Shown here: positions 45,236 to 54,905 of the stretch, one piece after another | Layout: each line of letters starts with the position of its first letter | How positions within the stretch are numbered: position 1 is the first letter of the stretch | From: Fibrobacter sp. UWB11 | Lineage (GTDB): Bacteria > Fibrobacterota > Fibrobacteria > Fibrobacterales > Fibrobacteraceae | Direction of reading: 5' to 3' | Length of the DNA: 64,000 nt | NCBI RefSeq assembly: GCF_900143015.1 | Contig: NZ_FSRT01000001.1 | Location: 124,001-188,000 of the forward strand | The notes under the pieces: model-generated | What the model was told of the DNA's origin: nothing | What the model saw: only the letters and a program-made list of their open reading frames with translations | Database searches by the model: none | Position numbers and translations under genes: made by a program

Positions 45236-46921
45236 CTAATAAATAATTATAAAGCTTTTTGTTTTGCCTTTTTTGCCAACGCGGAATCGGTGGATTCCCG
45301 GAGCCATCATCGATTTAACTTGTTCTTCTTGCAGGCAATAAGACGAGCCTTCGTATTTTTCTTGTGAAATGAGGTCACCGCGCCTGTTGCGGATTTCGAT
45401 GAATTTCTTGTCTTTGGGGAGTGGGGCAAAGCAGAGAGGCCCCTGTTTCCAAGGAACCGGGAATGCGTGCGGTTCAGCGGTACTGTTTGAAATCGGGATG
45501 CTTTCGGATTTTCCCAATCTGCTGAAAATCCATGCCGAAGAATCGCTTGTTGCTAATATCGTTGTTAGACTGTCAAGCGTCTTGTTGCTTGAAACTTTGT
45601 AAATGGATGCTTTGCCGTTATTGTATACGATTACTGATGCTTTACCGATAAAGTCTGTGAAATCTGTAGTGTAAGGAGCCGAGTAAAATTGCGGGATGGT
45701 GTAGAATTCGAATGCAAGGCTTTCGATATTCGGCTTGATGGAATCTTGATTGAAGAATGGAGCGTCAGGCCATTTGGGCTGATCTTCGATAATCCAATTT
45801 TTTTTGTTTATGTATTCGGTGTGGTTTCCTGAAAATGAAAGTTTAAGTGCATAGTCGTGGAAAATGCTATCAGCGTTAAGATTGCGTTTTTTTAGTGCGG
45901 ATTCAAGTTGGTATTCGAAATCCTGTGTCGGATTTGCGTAGTAGTTTTCCCAAATAAGCCTGTCTAATTCTTTAGAAACGTTTAGATACAAATAAAGGAA
46001 TAGCGTTGATGCTCCGTAGTTGCTTGTGTCTTCTGAGAGCGAATGACCCATATTTGCAAAAAGTTTGGGAATGTAACGGAGATAGTCATCAATTTCTGGG
46101 TTTGTGATTTCTTCAAATCCTGTGGCAGATGCTTCGAACCAGAATGAAAAATTTACGCTTGTGTTGAGATAAGTGAGCTGTATCGAGTGATAGAATTCGT
46201 GGAAGATGGTTACGCGGAGCCCTTTGACCCATTCGTCTGTATAACTGTAATTATAAGTGTTGTTAAGTAATGGATTTTTTGTTTTGGGATAAGTGCAAGT
46301 ATCTCCATGAACAAAGATTGTATCATTGTCGTTATAGCGGTTGCATGTGGAGTAAAAATCGTTCTCCATGAAAATTTCGGAATTACCGTTTAAGCCAAAT
46401 GGGTAGGTGACTGCGAAGTTTGCTGTACAGCCATTGCCTTCGATAATGTTGTCCCTAACTTGATTAACGTCGATGATTTCAACCGGATACAAACCATCTT
46501 TTATGGGTTTACGGAAATGATGGCTGATGGTTGGGCTCTTGGGAGCGTGCATTTTATGTTGGTTGATGTAAAAGTCCCACGCCCTTTCTAAAATGGCGGC
46601 GGTGCTATCGGCAAACTGTTTTGTGGTTGCATGCGGCCCTGTCAAAACATACATCACTTGAAAGTGCTGCGTTTCAATGGTGTAGACGGAGTCGTAATAA
46701 TCCTCGGCCTTGCATTTTTCTTCGGCTTTGACGTTTGGCTCGTGCTTGATACTTGTTTGGTTTTGCGATTGCTTGTGTCTTTTGATAATATTTTCCCAAA
46801 CATGCATCGAGCCACATTCATCTTCGTAGGCGTGCGTGTAAGAAACGGCAACGAAAAAATACAAAGCAACAAGAGCGATTACTTTTAAAAGCGAAAAAGA
46901 ATGAGAATGTTCGTAATACAT
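45236..46921 (-). CDS. Secreted HExxH metalloprotease-like protein
   Basis: A 561-residue exported protein. A signal peptide (LLKVIALVALYFFVAVSYTHA) is followed by a large domain with TIFHEFYHSIQLTY, giving the zinc ligands H241 and H245 and the catalytic E242; FWFEASATGFEE about 20 residues on may add the third ligand. The C-terminus (residues 450-561) is beta-rich and ends GKTKSFIIIY. ATG 46921 is chosen because GGAG lies 7 nt upstream and the signal peptide starts there; it is 2 nt after the ubiD stop. Target unknown. Confidence 0.78.
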   Translation of the reverse strand: MYYEHSHSFSLLKVIALVALYFFVAVSYTHAYEDECGSMHVWENIIKRHKQSQNQTSIKHEPNVKAEEKCKAEDYYDSVYTIETQHFQVMYVLTGPHATTKQFADSTAAILERAWDFYINQHKMHAPKSPTISHHFRKPIKDGLYPVEIIDVNQVRDNIIEGNGCTANFAVTYPFGLNGNSEIFMENDFYSTCNRYNDNDTIFVHGDTCTYPKTKNPLLNNTYNYSYTDEWVKGLRVTIFHEFYHSIQLTYLNTSVNFSFWFEASATGFEEITNPEIDDYLRYIPKLFANMGHSLSEDTSNYGASTLFLYLYLNVSKELDRLIWENYYANPTQDFEYQLESALKKRNLNADSIFHDYALKLSFSGNHTEYINKKNWIIEDQPKWPDAPFFNQDSIKPNIESLAFEFYTIPQFYSAPYTTDFTDFIGKASVIVYNNGKASIYKVSSNKTLDSLTTILATSDSSAWIFSRLGKSESIPISNSTAEPHAFPVPWKQGPLCFAPLPKDKKFIEIRNRRGDLISQEKYEGSSYCLQEEQVKSMMAPGIHRFRVGKKGKTKSFIIIY

Positions 46922-46923
46922 TG

Positions 46924-48789
46924 TTAGACTCCGGCGTCTTTCAGAATTTGTTTGGCTCTTGCTGTAATTTCGGCAGAAATCTCCAATTGCTTTTGGTGTT
47001 GCGGCTTGATGCGGGCATCGACAATCAATGGAGCCTTGCATTTCCAATGCTTGTTTTCGAAAACTTCATCGAGACCGTAAATGTCTTGTGCCGGGTCAGA
47101 GCGCGTAAATGTAAGCCACAGAAAATCGCTTAATATGTTGTTTGTGCTAGCGGTGTTGTTTGCATTAATGGCGCCTTCGTCGACAATAGAAATCCAAGGA
47201 TAGTTCTCGCGGAATTCCCAGTGGGCGAGGGCTGCTATGAGTTCTCGGAAAGTCTCGGCTTTGTCGAGAGCCGCGGGCGTCTCGTTGAATACCGGGCCTT
47301 CGATTATGAGTACACCGGGCATCACGATGGTGGCGTTCTTGAATCCTTGCGGGAGTGCAAGCGTTTGTAAATCGCTTGGATTGTTACGGAGTTCGCGGCA
47401 CTTGGCGCCTGCAGCTGCAATGACGATTTTTGAACCGTGGTTAAGGCTAGTGCTGGTGTAGTCGAGCGTGTCTATCGTTGTTGCAGTTTGGAAATGCAAA
47501 TCGCGGTCGAAGTGGACACGTTCGAGAACGTGTCCGAAGAACGCAGGTACGTTGTTTACATCGAGGCGAGTATCATCTTCTTTTGCGGCGATTAGCAAAT
47601 ATTTGGTGAGGCTCGCCTGATTGAATCCGAGTAACGCATTCGCCGTCTTTAAAAGTTCCATCGGCTCGCGTTCTTCGGAGCTGGCGTACGGCCGGAACGC
47701 TTCTGAACCGAGCGCTAGGCAAAGCGGGTGTACGCCAGCGTCATCGACCGCGTGAATTCCGTAAACGCCAGGGAGCGAAGCGGGAACCATTGGCTTCGTG
47801 ATTTCATGAATAAACTTGCCAAAGAGCGTATCTTCTTGAGGCGGGCGCCCGACGACCGTGAACGGGAAAATAGCATTCTTTTTGCAGAGGATTTTCTTGA
47901 CTCTCATACATGGGAAATCGTGCTTGCCGGAGTAGTAGCCGATGTGGTCTCCAAATGGGCCTTCGGGCTTTAAACCGGGTTCGAGTTCTCCCAAAATACA
48001 AAAATCAGCATCGCTAGAGACAAGGTAACCATCATGTTCAAAGTAACGGAAACGGCGGTTGCCAAGCATGCCTGCAAAGAGCAATTCCGAAAGGTTTTCG
48101 GGCATGGGCATTACGGCTGCAAACGTGTGCGATGGGGGCCCGCCGATAAAAATGCTCACCTTGAGCGGTCGGCCTTCTTCAATTGCTTTCTGGTGGTGCC
48201 TTGCAATGTCGCGTTTGATTTGGTAATGCAGTCCGCACTCTTCGTTCGGAATGTATTCATTCCCTGAAATCTGGATGCGGTACATGCCCACATTCGTCTG
48301 CATGATGCTTGCATTTTCGCTCGGGCGTGTGGCGACTTGCGGGAGCGTGATAAACGCTCCGCCGTCTAGCGGCCAGCTGACCAGCTGTGGCAAGTCGCTC
48401 AGACTACATTCTTCAAAATCCTTGATGCTCCCGGAGCGCTTGGGCAAAGAATTTATCCCAGCAAATCCTGCCTTGAAAAGCGTTCCCGGATGTTTTAATG
48501 CGTTTTTGAAAAAATCTACAGGATTTGCTTTGAAATTGACAGCGGCTTTGGTCTGTTCAAAGCCGTTTCGGAACAGAAATTTGAATCGTTCGTCGCTTCC
48601 GAAAATGTTACATGCGGCGCGGAACTTGCTCCCTTTGACATGTTCGAAAAGCAGCGCAGGACCACCCTGCCTAAAATTCTCCCTCGCAATTTCGGCCATT
48701 TCTAAATGCGGATCGACCTCGGCGTGAATACGTTTGAGCATTCCCGCTTTTTCCAAATCCAGCAGGGCCTGTTCGAGGGTCTTGTACAT
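46924..48789 (-). CDS. UbiD-family decarboxylase
   Basis: A 621-residue member of the UbiD family, prenylated-FMN-dependent (de)carboxylases of aromatic or unsaturated acids. The family features GGPALLFEHVKGS, NVGMYRIQ, IGGPPS, EPEGPFGDHIGYY-like LKPEGPFGDH and VVGRPPQED are present. Length is above the usual 480-500, with extra sequence at the C-terminus after residue 480. In this lineage it could serve quinone synthesis, but that is inference. The middle gene of an operon: 4 nt after the 48794 gene and 2 nt before the protease start. Confidence 0.87.
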   Translation of the reverse strand: MYKTLEQALLDLEKAGMLKRIHAEVDPHLEMAEIARENFRQGGPALLFEHVKGSKFRAACNIFGSDERFKFLFRNGFEQTKAAVNFKANPVDFFKNALKHPGTLFKAGFAGINSLPKRSGSIKDFEECSLSDLPQLVSWPLDGGAFITLPQVATRPSENASIMQTNVGMYRIQISGNEYIPNEECGLHYQIKRDIARHHQKAIEEGRPLKVSIFIGGPPSHTFAAVMPMPENLSELLFAGMLGNRRFRYFEHDGYLVSSDADFCILGELEPGLKPEGPFGDHIGYYSGKHDFPCMRVKKILCKKNAIFPFTVVGRPPQEDTLFGKFIHEITKPMVPASLPGVYGIHAVDDAGVHPLCLALGSEAFRPYASSEEREPMELLKTANALLGFNQASLTKYLLIAAKEDDTRLDVNNVPAFFGHVLERVHFDRDLHFQTATTIDTLDYTSTSLNHGSKIVIAAAGAKCRELRNNPSDLQTLALPQGFKNATIVMPGVLIIEGPVFNETPAALDKAETFRELIAALAHWEFRENYPWISIVDEGAINANNTASTNNILSDFLWLTFTRSDPAQDIYGLDEVFENKHWKCKAPLIVDARIKPQHQKQLEISAEITARAKQILKDAGV

Positions 48790-48793
48790 GATT

Positions 48794-49306
48794 TTATCCG
48801 GCTGTTGCGGATTGATCCAAAGCTTCGAAAGCTTGCGTCTTCTTCTTTGCTTCTACAAATGCGATTTGTTCACGAGCCATTTCTCTTGCAGAAATAGCGT
48901 AAACCATGCTTGCGCTTGCCATGACTATCGAGAATGTGTCTTCGGCAAAGTCCTTGCATCCTTGGAATGAGAGGTCATCAAAGCAAGTGGTAATTCCCTT
49001 GACGGAATCGAACTTGTGCTTTGCTGTAAAACCGCGGAACGGGCCTTCTCCAAGGCGTGCTGCAATTTCAATGACGTTGTTGGTCTTGCCTGCGTTGACC
49101 GCTCCAATGATGCCGGTCCAACTTAATTTTCTAAAGCCGGCAACAATCGTGTAGCGGATAAATTCGCCCGGTTCAATGCTCTTTGGCAATGTGTAATAGA
49201 GAACGGCGTTTTTCCCAACGGACAAGGACATTGGCGCGTAGCGCATGATATCAAGCGTATCCGAGAGCGTACCGTATTGCCAAGAAGTTTGACTGAATTG
49301 AACCAT
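48794..49306 (-). CDS. Hypothetical protein upstream of ubiD
   Basis: A soluble protein of 170 residues from ATG 49306 (183 from ATG 49345; neither has a clear SD). It contains strands such as GEFIRYTIVAGFRKLSWTG and LGEGPFRGFTAKHKFD, reminiscent of ligand-binding SRPBCC-like folds, but the match is too weak to claim. The C-terminal 50 residues are helical. First gene of the ubiD operon. Confidence 0.6.
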   Translation of the reverse strand: MVQFSQTSWQYGTLSDTLDIMRYAPMSLSVGKNAVLYYTLPKSIEPGEFIRYTIVAGFRKLSWTGIIGAVNAGKTNNVIEIAARLGEGPFRGFTAKHKFDSVKGITTCFDDLSFQGCKDFAEDTFSIVMASASMVYAISAREMAREQIAFVEAKKKTQAFEALDQSATAG

Positions 49307-49400
49307 GACGTATAATGTAGTAAATTTTTTTGTTTTTATTTGCATTTCTGTAAATTTTAGGGTTTAATCTATTTTACCATTTTTTTAAATTGCGTTGAGC

Positions 49401-50810
49401 ATGAATGAGTTAGATGTTGACAAAAGTTTTTTGAAGAAAAGTACCCTCTTTAATATTTTGGGTACGGTCCTGAAAATATGTGGTCCTCTTTTGACCATTA
49501 TGTTAGCCCGAATCTTTGGAACGGGCGAGTTTGGGATATTCGTTTCGACTCAGGGCTTGTTGCTTACGATTGCGCGTGCATCGACACTTGGCCTAGATAT
49601 CGGGCTTCGTTGGTATTTGCCGCAAAATAAACTTCACAAAAGACCCGTTTATAATGGCATCATGGAATCGTTCTGGATTTCTGTTGCTGTATCGTTGTTT
49701 GTTACGGTTGTCATTATTCTTGGCTCGTTCACATCGCTTATTTCGGATGAACTCCCGTATTACGCGATTTCCTTGGTGTTCTATTCGGGCATGTATGTGC
49801 TGAGCAGTTCTTCGGAAGGGAACCGTAAGCCGTGGATTTCCATTTTTATCAACGATTTTGTGATTGCAGTGATGGCGCCGCTCGTGTCGATTGTGCTCCA
49901 TTACTTTGATATTCCGCATGCGCTTCCGTTCGGTCTCTTGTTCGGACAGGTCATTGGTTTTACTTTACATGCAAAAGCGGTACGCAAGCAGTTTAAAAAT
50001 ATGCCGCTTGTTCCGCCGGGACTTGCTTCAAAAGAGCTGGTGTTGTACTCTGCGCCGCTTGGATTAACAGTCCTTGTCGGAAACTTGCTCCAGCGTTCGA
50101 CTTTGTGGATGGTGCTGTTTTTCTTGGGCGCCGAGGCGTCTGGCGTTTATGCCTTGATGATGACTCTTGCAAATGGCTTGCAAACGATTCGAAACGGATT
50201 CAATCCGATTATCACGCCTGTTGTTTCGGGCATGGATGAATCCCGCTTAAAGACGGATTTGAAACCCGTTTATTCTTATTGCGTGTCGATGGCAACGATG
50301 ATTCAGGTGATTATCGGATTTTTCATCGTGCTGTTCCCCGAAGAAATCATGTCTATTGCGGGTAAGAGTTATGTGGTGCAGCCGATGGCGCTTGGCATTT
50401 TGCTGTTTTTCCAACTTGTGGTGACGTTCTTTGGCATGGTGAATACGGTCATCGATGGCATCGGCAAGAGCGTTGTCAATTTGAAGGCGAGCATTATCCA
50501 GCTTGTGACTTCTGTGGTGGCAGGCTTCGTTTTGATTCCGCATTTGGGACTTTTGGGCGCAGCACTTTCGATGCTCCTTTATGGGATTGTGTCGTCTGTT
50601 TATTGCAACGTTTACTTGCTCAAGAGAAAACTCCAGCCGTATTCAAGCAAGCTGTGGGCCGAAATCGTTTGGATGGTTTTGTTGCTCGCGCTCTACGTCT
50701 TGATTAACGCGCAAGTTGTAACACTTACGATGGTCGGAAAGATTGTCGTTTATGTGTGCGTGCTGCTTGCACTTGGTGCGCAGTTCTTGTTCTACAAGAG
50801 AAAATTCTAA
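49401..50810 (+). CDS. Wzx-like polysaccharide flippase (MOP superfamily)
   Basis: A 469-residue inner-membrane protein with about 14 hydrophobic helices, in the size range of Wzx O-antigen/capsule flippases. LARIFGTGEFGIFVSTQG is the typical first-loop segment and LLGAALSMLLYGIVSSVYC a late one. It should move lipid-linked glycan units across the inner membrane. ATG 49401 is more likely than TTG 49395. It opens the surface-glycan cluster and is convergent, end to end, with the GT2 gene. Confidence 0.85.
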   Translation: MNELDVDKSFLKKSTLFNILGTVLKICGPLLTIMLARIFGTGEFGIFVSTQGLLLTIARASTLGLDIGLRWYLPQNKLHKRPVYNGIMESFWISVAVSLFVTVVIILGSFTSLISDELPYYAISLVFYSGMYVLSSSSEGNRKPWISIFINDFVIAVMAPLVSIVLHYFDIPHALPFGLLFGQVIGFTLHAKAVRKQFKNMPLVPPGLASKELVLYSAPLGLTVLVGNLLQRSTLWMVLFFLGAEASGVYALMMTLANGLQTIRNGFNPIITPVVSGMDESRLKTDLKPVYSYCVSMATMIQVIIGFFIVLFPEEIMSIAGKSYVVQPMALGILLFFQLVVTFFGMVNTVIDGIGKSVVNLKASIIQLVTSVVAGFVLIPHLGLLGAALSMLLYGIVSSVYCNVYLLKRKLQPYSSKLWAEIVWMVLLLALYVLINAQVVTLTMVGKIVVYVCVLLALGAQFLFYKRKF

Positions 50811-51710
50811 TTACAGCGAAGCGGTGAACAAGTAACCGAGAACGGTTTTGAGCGTTCCGGTGAAGTTTCGCCCGTAAATCGTCTTGGATGTTCTCCACGC
50901 GTGGCACAAGTTCTTGATGCGGTAAGAAATTCTCGAATTTGTATGGAATTCGATTGCCTTGTGCAGAATTTCCTTGATGGTGGGATCTTTGCGGAGAATA
51001 TCGTTGTGCGCCCACATGTACGATGCAAATTGTGCAAGACGATTCTTGCGGACTTCTCTCGAATGTCTTTTGTGCGTGACCTGAGAAGAGTGCTTGCGCC
51101 ATTTTGTCACGACGGTATCGGTGTAGACAAATCGGTTTTCGCCAATGGCGTTTGCGGCAAGTGACCAGTCGTGGGCATATTCGTCGTTTTCGATGGGGAA
51201 GAATCGCTCGACTGCTTCACGGCTGATGAGTTGCGATGCGCCTTGATAAAGATTAAATGCGTAGCACTGGTAAATAAAACGGTCTTTTTGCGAAGTTAGT
51301 CCATTGGACTGGTACGGCGTCGGAGAAAATTCATTGAGTGTGGAACCATCTTCGCGGCAACGTACTGTGCGGCCTCCGCAAACGAGGTTGTTGCCGATAG
51401 CTTTGTGCAAAGTTTCGAGATGGTTCGGAAGCCACAAATCGTCTTGATCGCTGAATGCAACAAAATCGCCTTTGCAAAGCGATACGGCCTTATTGAAATT
51501 TTCGCGATAACCTAAGTTCTTCTCGTTCCTGTAAACGCGGATTCTAGAATCCTTGCGGGCGTATTCGTCAAGGATTTGGGGCGTAGAATCGGTCGATGCA
51601 TCATCGCAAATTACGATTTCGAAATCTTGCTCAGTTTGAGCCAAGATGGAATCTAGCTGTTCACGGATAAAAGTCTTGCCGTTATATGTTGCCATTGCTA
51701 TAGAAATCAT
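50811..51710 (-). CDS. GT2-family glycosyltransferase
   Basis: A 299-residue GT-A enzyme. ISIAMATYNGKTFIREQLDS and VICDDASTDST form the nucleotide-sugar site, and SDQDDLW is the metal-binding DxD region with HDWSLA further on, typical of rhamnosyltransferase-like GT2 proteins. Stop codons of this gene and the flippase abut. It is the only minus-strand gene of the cluster. Confidence 0.88.
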   Translation of the reverse strand: MISIAMATYNGKTFIREQLDSILAQTEQDFEIVICDDASTDSTPQILDEYARKDSRIRVYRNEKNLGYRENFNKAVSLCKGDFVAFSDQDDLWLPNHLETLHKAIGNNLVCGGRTVRCREDGSTLNEFSPTPYQSNGLTSQKDRFIYQCYAFNLYQGASQLISREAVERFFPIENDEYAHDWSLAANAIGENRFVYTDTVVTKWRKHSSQVTHKRHSREVRKNRLAQFASYMWAHNDILRKDPTIKEILHKAIEFHTNSRISYRIKNLCHAWRTSKTIYGRNFTGTLKTVLGYLFTASL

Positions 51711-51768
51711 GATATAAATATAGATATTTGGAGTGCCCGCTAAGTAGTATTTTTTCTACATTAATTGC

Positions 51769-52572
51769 ATGATTCCTAAGAAGCTACACTATATTTGGCT
51801 TTCCAATGATCCGCTGCCGCAATTGCCGCAGTTGTGTATCGACAGCTGGAAACGTCATTGCCCTGACTACGAAATTGTCCATTGGGATATGGCTAAATGC
51901 CAAAAGATTATAGACGCGGTCCCGTTTGTGCGCGAGGCTGTTTCGCTTTCTAAGTGGGCGTTCGCGAGCGATTACATTCGCCTTTATGCCGTGTATAGCG
52001 AAGGTGGAATCTATTTGGATAGCGATGTTTACATGTACCAGAGCTTTGATCCGTTCCTGGACAATCGCTATTTCACGAATATTGAGTTTACATCGCACTT
52101 CAAGAAAAACAAGTCTTGGCAGTACTTGAACGAGGACGGAACCAAGAAGGACCCGAACCAGATTGCGCTCCCGGGGCTTGCTTTGCAAGCGGCTATTTTC
52201 GGTGGCGAGGCCGGGCACCCGTTCCTTAAAAAGTGCATGGAATACTACGAAAACCAGAAGTTCATTTTGCCGAACGGTGAAATGAATATCCAGAATATTT
52301 CTCCGTTTGTTTACGCGCATACGGCACAGCAATTTGGTTTTGTTTATAAAAATGAATTGCAGAAACTTTCTGAGGGAATGACGATTTATCCGGGTGACGT
52401 GTTCTTGCCGAGCTTGAACGAATCGAAGACGAAACCTTTTGCGATTCACGTGACGAACGGCAGCTGGCGCCCGCTTTGGCAACGCATCAAGAACTTCCTC
52501 CGAAATGCACCGCGTGGCACGATGGAAAGCCGCCTTGCCGCATACGAAAACAAGAAACCGATTGAGCTTTAA
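51769..52572 (+). CDS. GT32-like glycosyltransferase (DXD sugar-binding)
   Basis: A 267-residue transferase of the Gly_transf_sug/OCH1-like group. IPKKLHYIWLS is the N-terminal signature, ASDYIRLYAVYSEGGIYLDSDV holds the metal-binding DSD, and NIEFTSHF follows. Starts a plus-strand run of three glycosyltransferases with a 2- to 10-nt spacing. Likely builds the repeat unit exported by the Wzx-like protein; sugar unknown. Confidence 0.87.
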   Translation: MIPKKLHYIWLSNDPLPQLPQLCIDSWKRHCPDYEIVHWDMAKCQKIIDAVPFVREAVSLSKWAFASDYIRLYAVYSEGGIYLDSDVYMYQSFDPFLDNRYFTNIEFTSHFKKNKSWQYLNEDGTKKDPNQIALPGLALQAAIFGGEAGHPFLKKCMEYYENQKFILPNGEMNIQNISPFVYAHTAQQFGFVYKNELQKLSEGMTIYPGDVFLPSLNESKTKPFAIHVTNGSWRPLWQRIKNFLRNAPRGTMESRLAAYENKKPIEL

Positions 52573-52580
52573 GGATGACT

Positions 52581-53597
52581 ATGCCTTCTGTGAAATATCT
52601 TTTTGTGTTGACGAGTTCCCCGAAGGACTTTTTTTGCGAACAGACGCTTGTGGCGATTGCTTCGTTGCGTGTCCATAACCCGAATGCGTTTGTGACGCTT
52701 TTGACGGACGACAAGACAGCTGAAACTCTGACGGGCCCGCGTGCGGTCTTGAAGGATGCTGTCGATGAACTCAAAGTCTTGACGCTTGATGAAAAGTTCA
52801 CGCCGATGCTTCGTTCTCGTTACCTCAAGACGGTGATGCGCAATGTGGTCGATGGCGATTTCTTGTACATGGATTCGGACATTGCGATTGTCGATGACCT
52901 CTCGATTCCGGACGAATGGCGCGGTGGCATTTATGCCGTGCTCGACTTCCACACGAATCTCTCGAAGGCGATTAACCGCAAGAAGGTCTTGAACAACGCG
53001 AAGATGATGGGCTTTTCGCCGATTTTGAACGACGAGATTTTCAATGGGGGCGTGATGTTTGCCGCCGATACGCCGGAAGCCCGCGAGTTCTTCAAGACTT
53101 GGCACGAACTTTGGCTTTATTGCGTTTCCAAGAATTTCCCGTATGACATGGCTTCGCTTGCTGAAACCAATTACAAGTTCGGATACGTGACGAAGAAAAT
53201 GGATGGCGGCTGGAACTGCCAGCTGGCTTATGGCAACCGATTCTTGCCGACGGCGAAGGTGTTGCACTTCTTTGGTTCGCGTATTATCGATACGCGTGGC
53301 CGCAAGGTTCCGGAATCGATGAACATCTTTTTGCCGAAGATTTTGCGCAAGGACTTTTATACGAACTTGAAGAACCTCCCTGTGACGGTGAATGCGGACA
53401 AGTCCATTCACATCAACGAGTATTACGATGATGTGATTGCGCATGCGAAGGATGCGTTCATGTACCAGACGAACAAGGTTGGCGCTGCGGGAGCTTACAT
53501 CATCCGCTCTTATGCGTTTGCAAAATCGCTTGCTTGGCTGTACAAGAAAATGCCATTCCTCGTAAAGCCTTTGGAAATCCTGGGCAAGCTTTTCTAG
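52581..53597 (+). CDS. GT8-like glycosyltransferase
   Basis: A 338-residue GT-A transferase. VTLLTDD and FLYMDSDIAIVDDL give the DxD site, FNGGVMFAADTPEA the family's NGG-like segment, and KVLHFFGSR a late metal-binding His. ATG 52575 overlaps AAGGA (52571-52575), while ATG 52581 lies 5 nt after it, so I use 52581. The C-terminus is basic and may contact the membrane. Confidence 0.82.
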   Translation: MPSVKYLFVLTSSPKDFFCEQTLVAIASLRVHNPNAFVTLLTDDKTAETLTGPRAVLKDAVDELKVLTLDEKFTPMLRSRYLKTVMRNVVDGDFLYMDSDIAIVDDLSIPDEWRGGIYAVLDFHTNLSKAINRKKVLNNAKMMGFSPILNDEIFNGGVMFAADTPEAREFFKTWHELWLYCVSKNFPYDMASLAETNYKFGYVTKKMDGGWNCQLAYGNRFLPTAKVLHFFGSRIIDTRGRKVPESMNIFLPKILRKDFYTNLKNLPVTVNADKSIHINEYYDDVIAHAKDAFMYQTNKVGAAGAYIIRSYAFAKSLAWLYKKMPFLVKPLEILGKLF

Positions 53598-53606
53598 GGG
53601 ACGTTT

Positions 53607-54770
53607 ATGAATTTGCTTTTTAATCTCGTGGCGGTGCAGCCGATTCACAGTGCAAAGTTTCACGGTGGCGGCAGCTATGGCGAAGTGATTTTCTGGGCGC
53701 TTGTGAAACGTAGCGCAAAGTTCAGTTGCGTTTACGATAGCCGCAAATACTTGTCGCCGGATATTCTTGAAGCTTGCGAAAAGTGCGATATTCCGCTTTT
53801 TGACATTGCCGAAAAAACGCCGCAGCAGATTATCGACGAAAATGCGATTGATGCGTTCTACACGCCGCTTTATTCGCTCGAAGGCAAATGGCAAATTCAG
53901 GTGAAGCGTTTTGTGTTTACGTGGCATGGCGTGCGCGCTCTCGAAATGCAGTACAGCTGGCAAGGCGTTGGCTTTGCGAAAAAGCTTGCTCAAAAGCTCG
54001 AAGCGCTTGTGCGTTACCGTGACAGTTGGAAAAAGTATTTCTATGCGCCTAAGTACCGCGATTTGGCGGCCCGCATTGCTGACGGTCGTGCCGAATGCAT
54101 TACGGTGAGCGAACATAGCCGCGCTTCTATCAAGTCGTTCTTTCCGGAACTTCTGGATAAAGAAATCCCCGTTTTCTATAGCCCGATGCTGGATTACGAA
54201 CCCGAAGGATTCTTGCCGCCGGGCGTAAAATCGAAAAAATTCTTTTTGCTCACGAGCGGTGCCCGCTGGGAAAAGAACAATTTGCGTGCGGTCAAGGCGT
54301 TTGATGAACTTGTAACGATGATGCGTTCGACAAATCACTTGTTTGATATGAAGCTCGTGATTACGGGTGCAACGAATGTGAAAGTTTACCGCAAACATGT
54401 TCGCAACAAGGATGCGTTTGTGTTCCTCGGCTATGTAGAATCTAAGGAACTTGAATTCTTGCACAAGAACGCGTATGCGTTTATTTTCCCGAGCTTGAAC
54501 GAAGGCTTTGGCTACCCGCCGGTGCAGTCGATGCGATATGGCGTGCCAGTTGCTGCAAGCGGTACAACGTCTGTGCCCGAAGTCTGCGAAAATGCGGCAC
54601 TTTACTTTGACCCGTATTCCGTGAGTGAAATCAAGAATCGCATGATTCAATTGCTGGACTCGGAAATTTATACGATGTACGCGGCTCGCGGTGTTGTACG
54701 TTACGGCGAAGTGCATAAACGCCAACAAGAAGACCTCGAAAAAACCGTCGCGTTTGTCCTCGGCGAATAA
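53607..54770 (+). CDS. GT4-like glycosyltransferase with EX7Q motif
   Basis: A 387-residue GT-B protein. The donor half contains TSGARWEKNNLRAVKAF and VFLGYVESKEL, and the C-terminal half EGFGYPPVQSMRYGVPVAASGTTSVPEV. The usual EX7E motif reads E-x7-Q here, so the second glutamate is missing. Members with this change are known in GT4 relatives, yet activity should be tested before assuming it. Last gene of the cluster. Confidence 0.83.
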   Translation: MNLLFNLVAVQPIHSAKFHGGGSYGEVIFWALVKRSAKFSCVYDSRKYLSPDILEACEKCDIPLFDIAEKTPQQIIDENAIDAFYTPLYSLEGKWQIQVKRFVFTWHGVRALEMQYSWQGVGFAKKLAQKLEALVRYRDSWKKYFYAPKYRDLAARIADGRAECITVSEHSRASIKSFFPELLDKEIPVFYSPMLDYEPEGFLPPGVKSKKFFLLTSGARWEKNNLRAVKAFDELVTMMRSTNHLFDMKLVITGATNVKVYRKHVRNKDAFVFLGYVESKELEFLHKNAYAFIFPSLNEGFGYPPVQSMRYGVPVAASGTTSVPEVCENAALYFDPYSVSEIKNRMIQLLDSEIYTMYAARGVVRYGEVHKRQQEDLEKTVAFVLGE

Positions 54771-54795
54771 TTTTCGAGGATTGTTCCGCTTACAT

Positions 54796-54885
54796 GTCAT
54801 CCCGGATTAAGGTTGGTGAGCCTGTCGAACCATTCTGGGATTATCATATACGGTTTTGTCATGCCCGCCTTGTGCGGGCATCTCC
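54796..54885 (-). repeat. Palindromic repeat copies 9 and 10
   Basis: Two minus-oriented elements side by side: 54796-54842 (GTCATCCCGGA ... TCTGGGAT, with an inner GGTTGGT/GAACC hairpin in an expanded loop) and 54854-54885 (TTTTGTCATGCCCGCC ... GCGGGCATCTCC, followed by T-run). They separate the glycan cluster from the secreted-protein array; the second may also act as a terminator. Confidence 0.8.
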
Positions 54886-54905
54886 TTTTTTTGTAATTTA
54901 TTCAT

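Noticed and set aside
52569-54800. A 743-codon minus-strand frame opposite two glycosyltransferase genes
   Set aside because: The plus strand carries two well-recognised glycosyltransferases with SD sequences; the long opposite frame is due to their codon bias.
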